Below are positions 1 to 6,083 of a stretch of DNA of 7,951 nt, in pieces. The notes beneath the pieces were generated by a model. The model did no database searches and was not told the origin of the DNA. It was given only the letters and a program-made list of their open reading frames with translations. The position numbers and the translations under genes are program-made. Position 1 is the first letter of the stretch. The number at the start of each line of letters is the position of its first letter. Source of the stretch: Lachnospiraceae bacterium UBA3866 (GTDB lineage Bacteria > Bacillota > Clostridia > Lachnospirales > Lachnospiraceae); NCBI GenBank assembly GCA_002392345.1, contig DGGU01000030.1, forward strand, positions 1-7,951. The letters run 5' to 3'.

Positions 1-93
<93 letters not shown>

Positions 94-344
94 ATTGTTT
101 CCTATTTTAACTATCCTCTTGCAAGGATAGTTTAAGTCTGATTTCTCAGCTCTCGCTGACTCCCAATCTTTTATAGTTGCTTGGGTCAACTTCCGTTTTT
201 ACTTTCTTTAATATTCCCATAAGGGCTCGCAGTGCTCGCCCCTACGAAAACGAATCTTCGGGTTTCTGTATTTATTTAGTTGTCATTGTACATTGTACTT
301 AGTGAAAACTTACTTTCACAAAAAAATCTGCTCAAAGTGCGAGC
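94..344 (-). other. rRNA operon leader (pre-16S transcribed spacer)
   Basis: About 250 bases lie between the inferred rRNA transcription start and the mature 16S 5' end, with no credible ORF on either strand. Visible structures are: a perfect 8-bp inverted repeat (AACTATCC at 109-116 with GGATAGTT at 125-132) just upstream of the 16S; a 5-bp stem with a GAGA tetraloop at 146-159; a 6-bp stem at 302-319 (GTGAAA/TTTCAC); and a dispersed repeat at 217-246. Close to the start, minus-strand GCACTTTGAGC (about 330-340) resembles the boxA antitermination element of rRNA leaders, but this is an imperfect match. The 8-bp stem might take part in precursor processing; that is inference. Confidence 0.6.
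217..246 (-). repeat. dispersed short repeat, copy A (in the rRNA leader)
   Basis: This 30-bp segment matches copy B (3673-3702) at 29 of 30 bases; the only difference is position 222 versus 3678. On the minus strand the core GGGCGAGCACTGCGAGCCC can fold as follows: four outer pairs (GGGC/GCCC), a tandem G-A/A-G mismatch, two inner pairs (GC/GC) and a 3-base loop. It lies in the transcribed spacer about 125 bases before the mature 16S. Its 3' half is also complementary to the predicted 5' end of the leader transcript at 339-348 (10 pairs with one bulged base). It resembles the small REP-like palindromic repeats dispersed in many bacterial genomes. I cannot name a family for it. Confidence 0.75.
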
Positions 345-350
345 CTTACC

Positions 351-379
351 ATAATAGCAAAAAAGGGCAAAAATGTCAA
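351..379 (-). promoter_or_regulatory. near-consensus sigma-A promoter of the rRNA operon
   Basis: On the minus strand the -35 is TTGACA (374-379, perfect). A 17-base spacer follows, then a -10 of TATTAT (351-356, five of six). Initiation is expected near 344-345, about 250 bases upstream of the 16S. Its strength and position fit an rRNA promoter. It begins only about 40 bp after the stop codon of the phosphatase gene, and I see no clear terminator between them. A second, weaker candidate (TTGTGA, 18 bases, TACAAT) lies inside the leader around 290-320. Confidence 0.85.
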
Positions 380-419
380 GAAAAACTTTGATTTTTTACT
401 AACATTTTACACACAAAAA

Positions 420-2474
420 TTATGCTTTCAGGTATCCTTTAAACTCGAACTCAAGCAGAGTTATATCATCAAATTGTTCAGTCCCATTAACGAATGTTGC
501 AACATCCTGTCTTATCTCGCTAAGCCTGTCCATTATATCATCATTTTTAATGCGATTTAATGCCTTAATTAGCCTTTCCATACCATATTGCTCGTCATCT
601 TGATTTATCGCCTCAGGTATACCATCGGTATATAAGAAAACTCTATCACCTGCCTCAAGCTTTAGTTCATACTCTTTTGGCTTTATATTTTCATACGAAG
701 CAAGTGGCAAAGTGTGCCCATCCTCAAAGACCTCGTAATCACCATTTGCCCTCATAATCACAGGGAATTCATGAGCATAGTTAGCACATTTGAGAACCCC
801 TGTTTTTAAATCAAGAAAACCAAGCCAAGCTGTGACAAACATGTCCTCTTCATTGCCTTCGCAAAGAGTATTGCTAGCTTTAAAAAGTGTCTCACCTGGT
901 GATTGGGAATTGGCTGCAAAACTCCTTATGGCAGTCTTAGCCCTCATCATAAACATTGCTCCAGGTATGCCTTTCCCCGATACGTCCGCTACAGCAAATG
1001 CTATAGTATGAGAGTCTATAAAGAAAAAATCATAGAAATCGCCACCTACTTCTTTGGCAGCTTCCATCACAGCATAGACATCAAATTCATCTCTATCTTT
1101 AAATATAAAATTCCTTGGTAATGCTGACTGTTGTATTGCTTTGGCTAATTTAAGCTCCTTGTCAATTCTTAACTTCTCTTTAGCAATGTACCCTTTTAGA
1201 GATTCTACTGTCTCGTTGATATCATCTGATAAAGAGACAAACTCCGATGACTCTCTAACCTCAACTCTTTCATCAAGATGTCCACTTGTTATCTTTTCAA
1301 GTGAAGCATTTACTTTATCCAAATTATCAGTTATATATGTCTTCACCATAAATGCTATAAAGAGATACATGACAGTAAATAGCAATATAGCGGAAAAACC
1401 AGATTCATACGCCTCAATATTTCTATACCAGAACATCTCATTCATCGATGCCATGATAAGTAAGGTCTTCCCATCTATGAGTTTTGTTGCCCTACACAAA
1501 GAATCCACACCATATAATTGGTACTCGAAATATTTTTTATCAAGCTGACTCTCAATATATTTCATGGTACTAATTGGTATAGTCTCTCCTTTATGCACTC
1601 CATGATTGACCATACCATTGTCACCATATATTACATAGATTCCTTCTATACCTACATCTAAGTTGTCCGCCATCTCTTCATATTCGTTATAATAAGTTAC
1701 TATATTATATTCACTTTGGCTAAGCATATTACTTGCATATTGATACGAGCCTTGTGTAAGCACCAAGTATGTTGTAAAAGAACTTATGGCCATCAAAATT
1801 ACCATTGCCAATAATAGAGCATTTTGAAAAGTGTCTGCAATGGATCTTTCTTCTTTTGGTATTTTTTTAAATGGATTTCTAAATCCACCTATGTACAAAG
1901 AAAAAACTATCGATGTGGCTGCAAGCCCTATAGCAGTAAATACAATCATAGGGATTGAACATATATTTACCACTTTGAACGCCATCCTCATATCATCTCT
2001 ATGAGTTATGATGACAGCATACATGTGAAATACTTCCATGACAGCGCCGAAGAATAATGCATATGTCAAGTCAGGCTTTTTCCCTTCTAGCACAATCTTA
2101 TTTAAAAATAATGCAAGAAAACCTGCAAGACAAGTCGATACACTACAGGCGATAGTTGTATATGCTCCGACATTAAAATATGTGCCAACTATATATCTCT
2201 CTATCCCACCGATGAAGCCTGCTATAAGTCCTGATAGCGGATCAAAGAAGAGCCCCGCTATAAGGGGTGCTAGATCACGGACATTTAGCATCATATTTCC
2301 ATAATTTATGCCAAGATGCGTAGAAAATATAGCACACAAACCATAGAAAATGCCTATGCCGATCTTCTTCTTCTTAGAGAGTTCATTCTCGCCAATCATA
2401 ATCCATAGCATTATGCTAAATGACACAAATGTCGCAGTGACGAGACTCATTTTTATTATCATGTTATACATCAT
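420..2474 (-). CDS. 5TM-LYT sensor / HAMP / SpoIIE-type PP2C serine phosphatase (RsbU-like)
   Basis: A 684-residue membrane protein predicted to dephosphorylate a phosphoserine or phosphothreonine regulatory protein, probably an anti-anti-sigma (STAS) partner, in response to an external or membrane signal. The N-terminus has about six hydrophobic segments and the 5TM-LYT (LytS-type) signature RDLAPLIAGLFFDP at 66-79 followed by GFIGGIERY. A membrane segment at about 218-240 leads into an extracytoplasmic region at about 241-355, possibly Cache-like. Another membrane segment (about 357-378) leads to a HAMP linker (about 375-430) and a short coiled region. The phosphatase domain (about 440-678) keeps the metal-site motifs: GGDFYD (477-482), ADVSGKG (496-502), TDGIPEA (616-622) and FDDIT (668-672). 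No STAS or kinase partner gene is in the window, so the target is unknown. The first ATG is used here, but it has no Shine-Dalgarno sequence; ATGs at codons 2, 5 and 9 are alternatives. Confidence 0.93.
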   Translation of the reverse strand: MMYNMIIKMSLVTATFVSFSIMLWIMIGENELSKKKKIGIGIFYGLCAIFSTHLGINYGNMMLNVRDLAPLIAGLFFDPLSGLIAGFIGGIERYIVGTYFNVGAYTTIACSVSTCLAGFLALFLNKIVLEGKKPDLTYALFFGAVMEVFHMYAVIITHRDDMRMAFKVVNICSIPMIVFTAIGLAATSIVFSLYIGGFRNPFKKIPKEERSIADTFQNALLLAMVILMAISSFTTYLVLTQGSYQYASNMLSQSEYNIVTYYNEYEEMADNLDVGIEGIYVIYGDNGMVNHGVHKGETIPISTMKYIESQLDKKYFEYQLYGVDSLCRATKLIDGKTLLIMASMNEMFWYRNIEAYESGFSAILLFTVMYLFIAFMVKTYITDNLDKVNASLEKITSGHLDERVEVRESSEFVSLSDDINETVESLKGYIAKEKLRIDKELKLAKAIQQSALPRNFIFKDRDEFDVYAVMEAAKEVGGDFYDFFFIDSHTIAFAVADVSGKGIPGAMFMMRAKTAIRSFAANSQSPGETLFKASNTLCEGNEEDMFVTAWLGFLDLKTGVLKCANYAHEFPVIMRANGDYEVFEDGHTLPLASYENIKPKEYELKLEAGDRVFLYTDGIPEAINQDDEQYGMERLIKALNRIKNDDIMDRLSEIRQDVATFVNGTEQFDDITLLEFEFKGYLKA

Positions 2475-2482
2475 AAATCATC

Positions 2483-2524
2483 ATTGTATCATAAATTTTA
2501 AGTGTTGTAAAATCGTTTTGCCAA
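2483..2524 (-). promoter_or_regulatory. overlapping promoter candidates for the SpoIIE-type phosphatase gene
   Basis: Two sigma-A-like promoters overlap in the 54-bp gap behind the rRNA methyltransferase gene. One is TTGGCA (2519-2524), 18 bases, TAAAAT (2495-2500). The other is TTTACA (2506-2511), 17 bases, TACAAT (2483-2488). The second would start transcription at or next to the annotated ATG, giving a leaderless or near-leaderless message. The first would give a leader of about 15 bases. Neither leader carries a recognisable ribosome binding site. Confidence 0.45.
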
Positions 2525-2528
2525 ATGA

Positions 2529-4058
2529 TTACTTGCCAACCCCCACATTTCGCGATAACAAGGCTACCGTCTCCACATGCATTGTGTGAGGGAACATGTC
2601 GACGTTAGCTAACTTAACTAAATTATAAACGGGCTCACATAACTCGCCCATACGAAACTCTGGTTCGCTATGACATAAAAGATCGAGATCACGGGCGAGT
2701 GTAGATGGGTTGCAGCTTACATATATTACCTTTTTAGGAGCGAGCCTTTTTATATAATCAATAGTGCTATTATCTAAGCCCTTGCGTGGTGGGTCAACTA
2801 TAACTGTGTCAAAATAGTTTATGTTATCATCTTTACTTGCGCTCTCATCATTGACCTTCAAACTTTTATCTGTACCTGCATTTACAACATCGCTGCATAT
2901 AAACACTGCATTATTGATGCCATTGATTTTTACATTTTCCTTGGCATTTTCAATTGCCTTATCTACTATCTCAATTCCCACTACCTTATTAACCTTCCTT
3001 GCTATATATAAGGAAATAGTTCCGATGCCGCAATATAGGTCAAGGACATTTTCATCACCGTTGAAATCGGTATACTCTAAAATCTTATCGTATAAAACTT
3101 TAGTCAACTTAGAATTAACTTGGTAGAAACTCTCTGGAGAAATATGGTATTTTGTAGCGCCGATAGTGTCACTTATGTAACCAGGACCGCGGAGGATTAT
3201 GTTCTTATTTCCAAATATTACATTATTTTGACTTGTGTTAATGTTAATAGTAGATGTCACCAGCTTACAAGTTTTGCTCCCAGATTTATTTTCAACAATA
3301 GGATTACAATTTAAAACAATATATTCATCAAATTTCTTGTATAGCTCAAGATTCTTTTCATAGTTTTTATCATTTAATATGTAAGTAATGCTAATTTCAC
3401 CCGATTCATTGCCCTTTCTTAGCATTACCTCACGAAAAACTCCAGAATATATTCTCTCGTCGTATATACTTATATGAAATTTTTCAAGAGCGCTTTTAAT
3501 CACCTCTAATATGCATTCAGCACCTTCAAACCCTGCAAGACATTTCTTAAACTCTACAACGTGGTGGGTACGGCCTGCATAAAAACCATAGATAATCTTA
3601 CCATTTCTCACTGCATATGGCACTTGCATTTTATTGCGAAAATTGTATGGGGAGTCCATGCCAAAGATTCCACCATACGGGCTCGCAGTGCTCGCCCCTA
3701 CGCTTTCTTCTGCCACTATATTGAATTTTCCGATTTTTGATAGGCAGTCAAAAACATATTTCTTTTTTAGTTCCAACTGCTTTTTATAATCAAGATTCAG
3801 GAGCTTACAGCCACCGCAGGCATTTGCAACAAAACATTGCGATTCAACTCTATAAGGTGATTCTTCTATAATAGTTGTGGCTTTAGCATAATTTATATTG
3901 GATGTGACTTTGGTAATTATAACTTCAACTTTGTCGCCAATTATCGCATCCTTAACAAAAAAGACTTGACCATCAACTTTTCCTATGCCAAGTCCTTCGG
4001 TAGTCATGTCTACGATATCTAATTCTAATATATCATTTTTTTTATACCTAGTAATCAA
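2529..4058 (-). CDS. rlmD: 23S rRNA (uracil-C5)-methyltransferase, RlmD/TrmA (RumA) family
   Basis: A SAM-dependent enzyme that methylates C5 of uridine in 23S rRNA. The family uses an N-terminal TRAM domain (about 1-62 here) for RNA binding and a 4Fe-4S cluster, whose ligands are probably C75, C81, C84 and C173. The catalytic domain shows FYQVN (311-315), the SAM-binding motif VLDLYCGIGT (338-347), DPPRKG (422-427), the nucleophile Cys449 in SCNPSTLARDL, and HVET with Glu496. All catalytic landmarks are present. At 509 residues it is longer than the usual roughly 450-460. Extra segments appear at about 118-130, 255-272, 395-413 and 463-475; two of these coincide with dispersed repeat copies. 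The start is TTG, chosen for the AAGGG ribosome binding site about five bases upstream. Gram-positive members can modify two uridines (RlmCD), so the exact target base is not settled. Confidence 0.93.
   Translation of the reverse strand: MITRYKKNDILELDIVDMTTEGLGIGKVDGQVFFVKDAIIGDKVEVIITKVTSNINYAKATTIIEESPYRVESQCFVANACGGCKLLNLDYKKQLELKKKYVFDCLSKIGKFNIVAEESVGASTASPYGGIFGMDSPYNFRNKMQVPYAVRNGKIIYGFYAGRTHHVVEFKKCLAGFEGAECILEVIKSALEKFHISIYDERIYSGVFREVMLRKGNESGEISITYILNDKNYEKNLELYKKFDEYIVLNCNPIVENKSGSKTCKLVTSTININTSQNNVIFGNKNIILRGPGYISDTIGATKYHISPESFYQVNSKLTKVLYDKILEYTDFNGDENVLDLYCGIGTISLYIARKVNKVVGIEIVDKAIENAKENVKINGINNAVFICSDVVNAGTDKSLKVNDESASKDDNINYFDTVIVDPPRKGLDNSTIDYIKRLAPKKVIYVSCNPSTLARDLDLLCHSEPEFRMGELCEPVYNLVKLANVDMFPHTMHVETVALLSRNVGVGK
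2631..2654 (-). repeat. dispersed short repeat, diverged copy C (inside rlmD)
   Basis: This segment is 19/24 identical to copies A and B, with the same length. The minus-strand core is GGGCGAGTTATGTGAGCCC. The outer GGGC/GCCC stem and tandem G-A mismatches are kept. The two inner G-C pairs of A/B become G-U and U-G, so pairing is retained despite the changes. It encodes RMGELCEP (469-476) of the methyltransferase, in a different reading frame from copy B. It sits in an extra segment between the SCNPSTLARDL motif and VDMFPHT. Homology to A/B is likely but less certain than between A and B. Confidence 0.5.
3673..3702 (-). repeat. dispersed short repeat, copy B (in-frame inside rlmD)
   Basis: This segment is 29/30 identical to copy A in the rRNA leader, more than 3.4 kb away. 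It encodes residues VGASTASPYG (120-129) of the methyltransferase and keeps the frame open. Family members usually pass almost directly from the SKIGKF-like helix to GMDNPYNYRNK, so about a dozen residues here appear to be inserted. On the minus strand it forms the same hairpin with tandem G-A mismatches as copy A. Confidence 0.75.
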
Positions 4059-4101
4059 GTTTTCCCTTACTTACAATCTCCACACCATTTACCATTTCTC
4101 A

Positions 4102-4130
4102 ATTTTAACATACTTTTAAGAAAGCGCCAA
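4102..4130 (-). promoter_or_regulatory. sigma-A-like promoter for rlmD
   Basis: On the minus strand, TTGGCG (4125-4130), 17 bases, TAAAAT (4102-4107). This places the start near 4095, about 37 bases before the TTG start codon of rlmD, in the 80-bp gap after the metallophosphoesterase gene. The -35 matches four of six consensus bases and the -10 five of six. Confidence 0.55.
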
Positions 4131-4138
4131 CTCACCAA

Positions 4139-5251
4139 TTATTGGTTCCTTAGATTAATTACCTCATAATTGCAATGCTCTTCATTTCTAAATGGCAGAA
4201 CCCAACCTGAAAATCCACTGCTTACATATAAATATTTATTATATGGTGAACTACTTACTGTATATTTCCCATATACATATTTAACCGCAGGCTTGTAAAT
4301 TGTCTTTAGTGGAAATAATTGTCCTGCGTGAGTGTGACCTGATAACTGCAGATCTGCTCCAAGTTCCATCATATCTTCTTTCTGATATGGGCTATGGTCA
4401 ACGCATATAATGTAAGCGTCCTCTGGCCAATTTTTAATTTCTTGAACTTTTTTTCTACTTTGCTTTTCACTTACATCTTCTCGACCAACAATGATTATAT
4501 CTTCACTCACATACTGCCACTCGTCTTTTAAAATAGTGATTCCATTATCTTTAATCGCTTTTTCAAGTTCATTAACATCAAATTTTGTTCTACCAATTTT
4601 ATAAGCTTTATTTTGCCTATCATGATTTCCATAAATATAAAATGTAGGTATTTGCAAAGCGCCAATACTTTCATATATTTCCTTCATATCTTCATATGTT
4701 GTAAATTCATCTGTTATGTCACCACCGAGCAAAATAAATTCTGGGTTTAACTCTTTTATCTCATTGAGTGCAGATTTAACACTGCTTTTAAATTGAGCAG
4801 TTGGATAGTGAATATCAGACATGAACACAAATGTATGATTCTTTTTGACTTTATGTGAATCAAGTGTCAAGTAATTTGGTCTTATTGTCTGGCTATTAAT
4901 GGTTCCGTATGTAAATATAATAATCATAACGACTAAAGTTAGTATATTGTATGCTACTAAATTATCAGCTTTATAGAAAATGTTGAAAACTCTCATTATG
5001 ATATTTGCTATAGTATCAGATAATATAACTATATACATAGCGCCAAATAGATATGTTGTACGCACAGTAAATACATTGTCTATAGATATTGTCACAAATG
5101 CAATAACAATAAATGATATAGCTTTAATCAATGTGAGTATAAAAAAGGGTTTTGAGTGCCAACAATCACAATATTTAATTCTAATAAAGATAAAAACTGC
5201 TTCTATAATCAGCGGTAGCAAGATCCATATTGCTAAATTATATTTATTCAC
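4139..5251 (-). CDS. membrane-anchored calcineurin-like metallophosphoesterase
   Basis: A 370-residue protein with about four N-terminal membrane helices (roughly 5-25, 36-57, 66-88, 99-117) followed by a calcineurin-like catalytic domain (about 138-365). All metal-site motifs are present: SDIHY (D146, H148), GGDITD (D178), GNHD (209-211), the H286 of DHSP, and GHTHAGQ (H306, H308). This is the architecture of the YkuE/YaeI-type phosphoesterase family, which acts at the membrane on phosphodiester or pyrophosphate substrates. The substrate cannot be read from the sequence. LpxG-like UDP-diacylglucosamine hydrolysis is unlikely in a Gram-positive. It starts with GTG at 5249-5251, supported by an excellent AAAGGAGG site about five bases upstream. 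It is intact, with its own promoter candidate, and separated by 80 bp from rlmD. Confidence 0.9.
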   Translation of the reverse strand: MNKYNLAIWILLPLIIEAVFIFIRIKYCDCWHSKPFFILTLIKAISFIVIAFVTISIDNVFTVRTTYLFGAMYIVILSDTIANIIMRVFNIFYKADNLVAYNILTLVVMIIIFTYGTINSQTIRPNYLTLDSHKVKKNHTFVFMSDIHYPTAQFKSSVKSALNEIKELNPEFILLGGDITDEFTTYEDMKEIYESIGALQIPTFYIYGNHDRQNKAYKIGRTKFDVNELEKAIKDNGITILKDEWQYVSEDIIIVGREDVSEKQSRKKVQEIKNWPEDAYIICVDHSPYQKEDMMELGADLQLSGHTHAGQLFPLKTIYKPAVKYVYGKYTVSSSPYNKYLYVSSGFSGWVLPFRNEEHCNYEVINLRNQ

Positions 5252-5275
5252 TTCTTCCTCCTTTTATATACTCTT

Positions 5276-5297
5276 ATTATAGCAATATAATATGCTA
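5276..5297 (-). promoter_or_regulatory. -10 element with overlapping palindrome upstream of the metallophosphoesterase gene
   Basis: The minus strand has a perfect TATAAT at 5276-5281, placing initiation near 5269 just ahead of the AAAGGAGG site. No good -35 is seen 17 bases upstream. The spacer is instead filled by an 18-bp near-perfect palindrome, TAGCAATATAATATGCTA on the plus strand (5280-5297, one mismatched pair). It could be an operator for a dimeric regulator or simply AT-rich chance. Confidence 0.4.
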
Positions 5298-5332
5298 AAA
5301 ATTTCATGCCATTTATTTAAGTTATATAATGA

Positions 5333-5709
5333 TTACTTTATAAGTTCATTTGGTTGTATTATGTTTTCTTCGTCAGGGAAATGCTTTTTATTTCCTGTTA
5401 TTAATTTGCAATTCATAGTTTTAGCGACTTCATAAAACTTTTTATCAGATTCATCTACAAATTTCATGCCTAAAGGTTTTGCTACTATGCATATACCTTC
5501 ATTTTTAATGAAATCTAATAATGTTTTTACTTCATCTTTTGTAAAAAGAAACTAGGGTCTTTCTAAAACAATTTTATATTCATGTAAAATTCTTTGATCA
5601 TATACAACAGTTAATTCATAATTTAATACTTTTTACAATATTTTGCACAAGTTCCTTCCTTGCTCCAGAGTGCTGATATTAAAACATTTGTATCAATAAC
5701 AACATTCAT
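5333..5709 (-). pseudogene. PIN-domain toxin of a type II toxin-antitoxin locus, broken
   Basis: The reading frame starts MNVVIDTNVLISALWSKEG (5709 onward), the N-terminus of PIN toxins of the TIGR00305/COG1569 kind, with the first catalytic Asp in VIDTNV. After EGTCAKYCKK it hits TAA (5623-5625). Removing one base's worth of shift in the A-run near 5630-5634 restores VLNYELTVVYDQRILHEY and KIVLERP, with the conserved Glu. A TAG (5552-5554) then interrupts. The same frame continues FLFTKDEVKTLLDFI, FVDESDKKFYEVA (remaining acidic site) and LITGNKKHFPDEEN to a TAA at 5333-5335. So the full-length family protein is recognisable but has one frameshift and one nonsense codon, and should be inactive as an RNase. 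It starts two bases after the antitoxin stop, as in a co-transcribed pair. Confidence 0.85.
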
Positions 5710-5711
5710 TT

Positions 5712-5987
5712 TTATATTGCCTTTCTTGCCGCATTAATTTCTTTATTAATTTCTTCTTCACTCATGAAGCCATTAATTTGTGCTTTTTCTCGCATTTGAT
5801 TAAAGCTTATCATTGCCCTTGCTTGTTTTACAGCTTTAATCATCATATCAACGTTTTCATTGGTAACATCAAAAATTAAAGCCCTAGGCTTCCCATTGTT
5901 TAAAACAATTAACTCACCTTCTTTTTCTAGGTTATCCCATACTTCTTTTTTTGCATTTCTTAAATCTCTAACAGAACAATATACCAT
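5712..5987 (-). CDS. Phd/YefM-like antitoxin
   Basis: A 91-residue soluble protein. Its N-terminus (about 4-42: VRDLRNAKKEVWDNL, then EGELIVLNNGKPRALIF) fits the Phd/YefM DNA-binding fold. The C-terminal part (about 44-91) is helical and charged, as expected for a region that wraps and neutralises the toxin. It has a strong ribosome binding site (AAGGAGA, 5994-6000) seven bases before the ATG. Antitoxins of this family normally bind the PIN RNase and repress their own promoter. Here the PIN partner two bases downstream is broken, so the protein may now be an orphan regulator or neutraliser of a related toxin elsewhere. Those roles are inference. It is intact across its whole length. Confidence 0.8.
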   Translation of the reverse strand: MVYCSVRDLRNAKKEVWDNLEKEGELIVLNNGKPRALIFDVTNENVDMMIKAVKQARAMISFNQMREKAQINGFMSEEEINKEINAARKAI

Positions 5988-6004
5988 AGTATATCTCCTT
6001 ATAA

Positions 6005-6056
6005 GTTTTACATATATAAAAGAATTTTGTCAACTAATTGTGTCCTAATATGTCAA
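6005..6056 (-). promoter_or_regulatory. candidate promoter/operator region of the antitoxin gene
   Basis: The minus strand carries two perfect TTGACA hexamers 23 bases apart (6051-6056 and 6028-6033). The nearer one can pair with a poor -10, TAAAAC (6005-6010), at 17 bases. That would place the start almost on the ribosome binding site, so the assignment is weak. The duplicated GTTGACA could instead be half-sites for the autoregulatory antitoxin. No better promoter was seen. Confidence 0.3.
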
Positions 6057-6062
6057 CAAAAC

Positions 6063-6083
6063 GGCCTAAAATAGGAGTAGGCT
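6063..6083 (-). terminator. weak hairpin after the CNNM gene
   Basis: A 5-bp stem (GCCTA at 6064-6068 with TAGGC at 6078-6082) overlaps the stop codon of the CNNM gene. On the minus strand it is followed by CGTTTTGTT rather than a clean T-run. It could be a poor terminator; the short stem makes this doubtful. Confidence 0.25.

Noticed and set aside
94..350. Riboswitch or T-box in the region upstream of the 16S
   Set aside because: No conserved riboswitch or T-box motif seen; the stems fit an rRNA leader.
374..419. Intrinsic terminator after the phosphatase gene
   Set aside because: The A-run and T-run (AAAAA, TTTTT) can pair only weakly without a GC stem; the rRNA -35 follows at once.
790..1548. 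Plus-strand open frames of 72-135 codons across the phosphatase gene
   Set aside because: They lie opposite a well-supported gene, have no ribosome binding site or family resemblance, and reflect antisense frame openness.
2690..2705. Fourth repeat copy (ACGGGCGAG)
   Set aside because: Only nine bases agree, and they encode the conserved family residues of the LARDL motif, so this is coincidence.
2821..3314. Plus-strand open frames opposite rlmD
   Set aside because: Translations are low-complexity and match no family; the minus strand carries an intact conserved enzyme.
217..3702. CRISPR or clustered repeat array
   Set aside because: The repeat copies are isolated by about 1-2.4 kb with genes between them, not regularly spaced, and no cas gene is present.
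4980..5282. 100-codon plus-strand frame opposite the metallophosphoesterase N-terminus
   Set aside because: It is antisense to membrane helices, and complements of membrane segments often stay open and hydrophobic. No start signal is seen.
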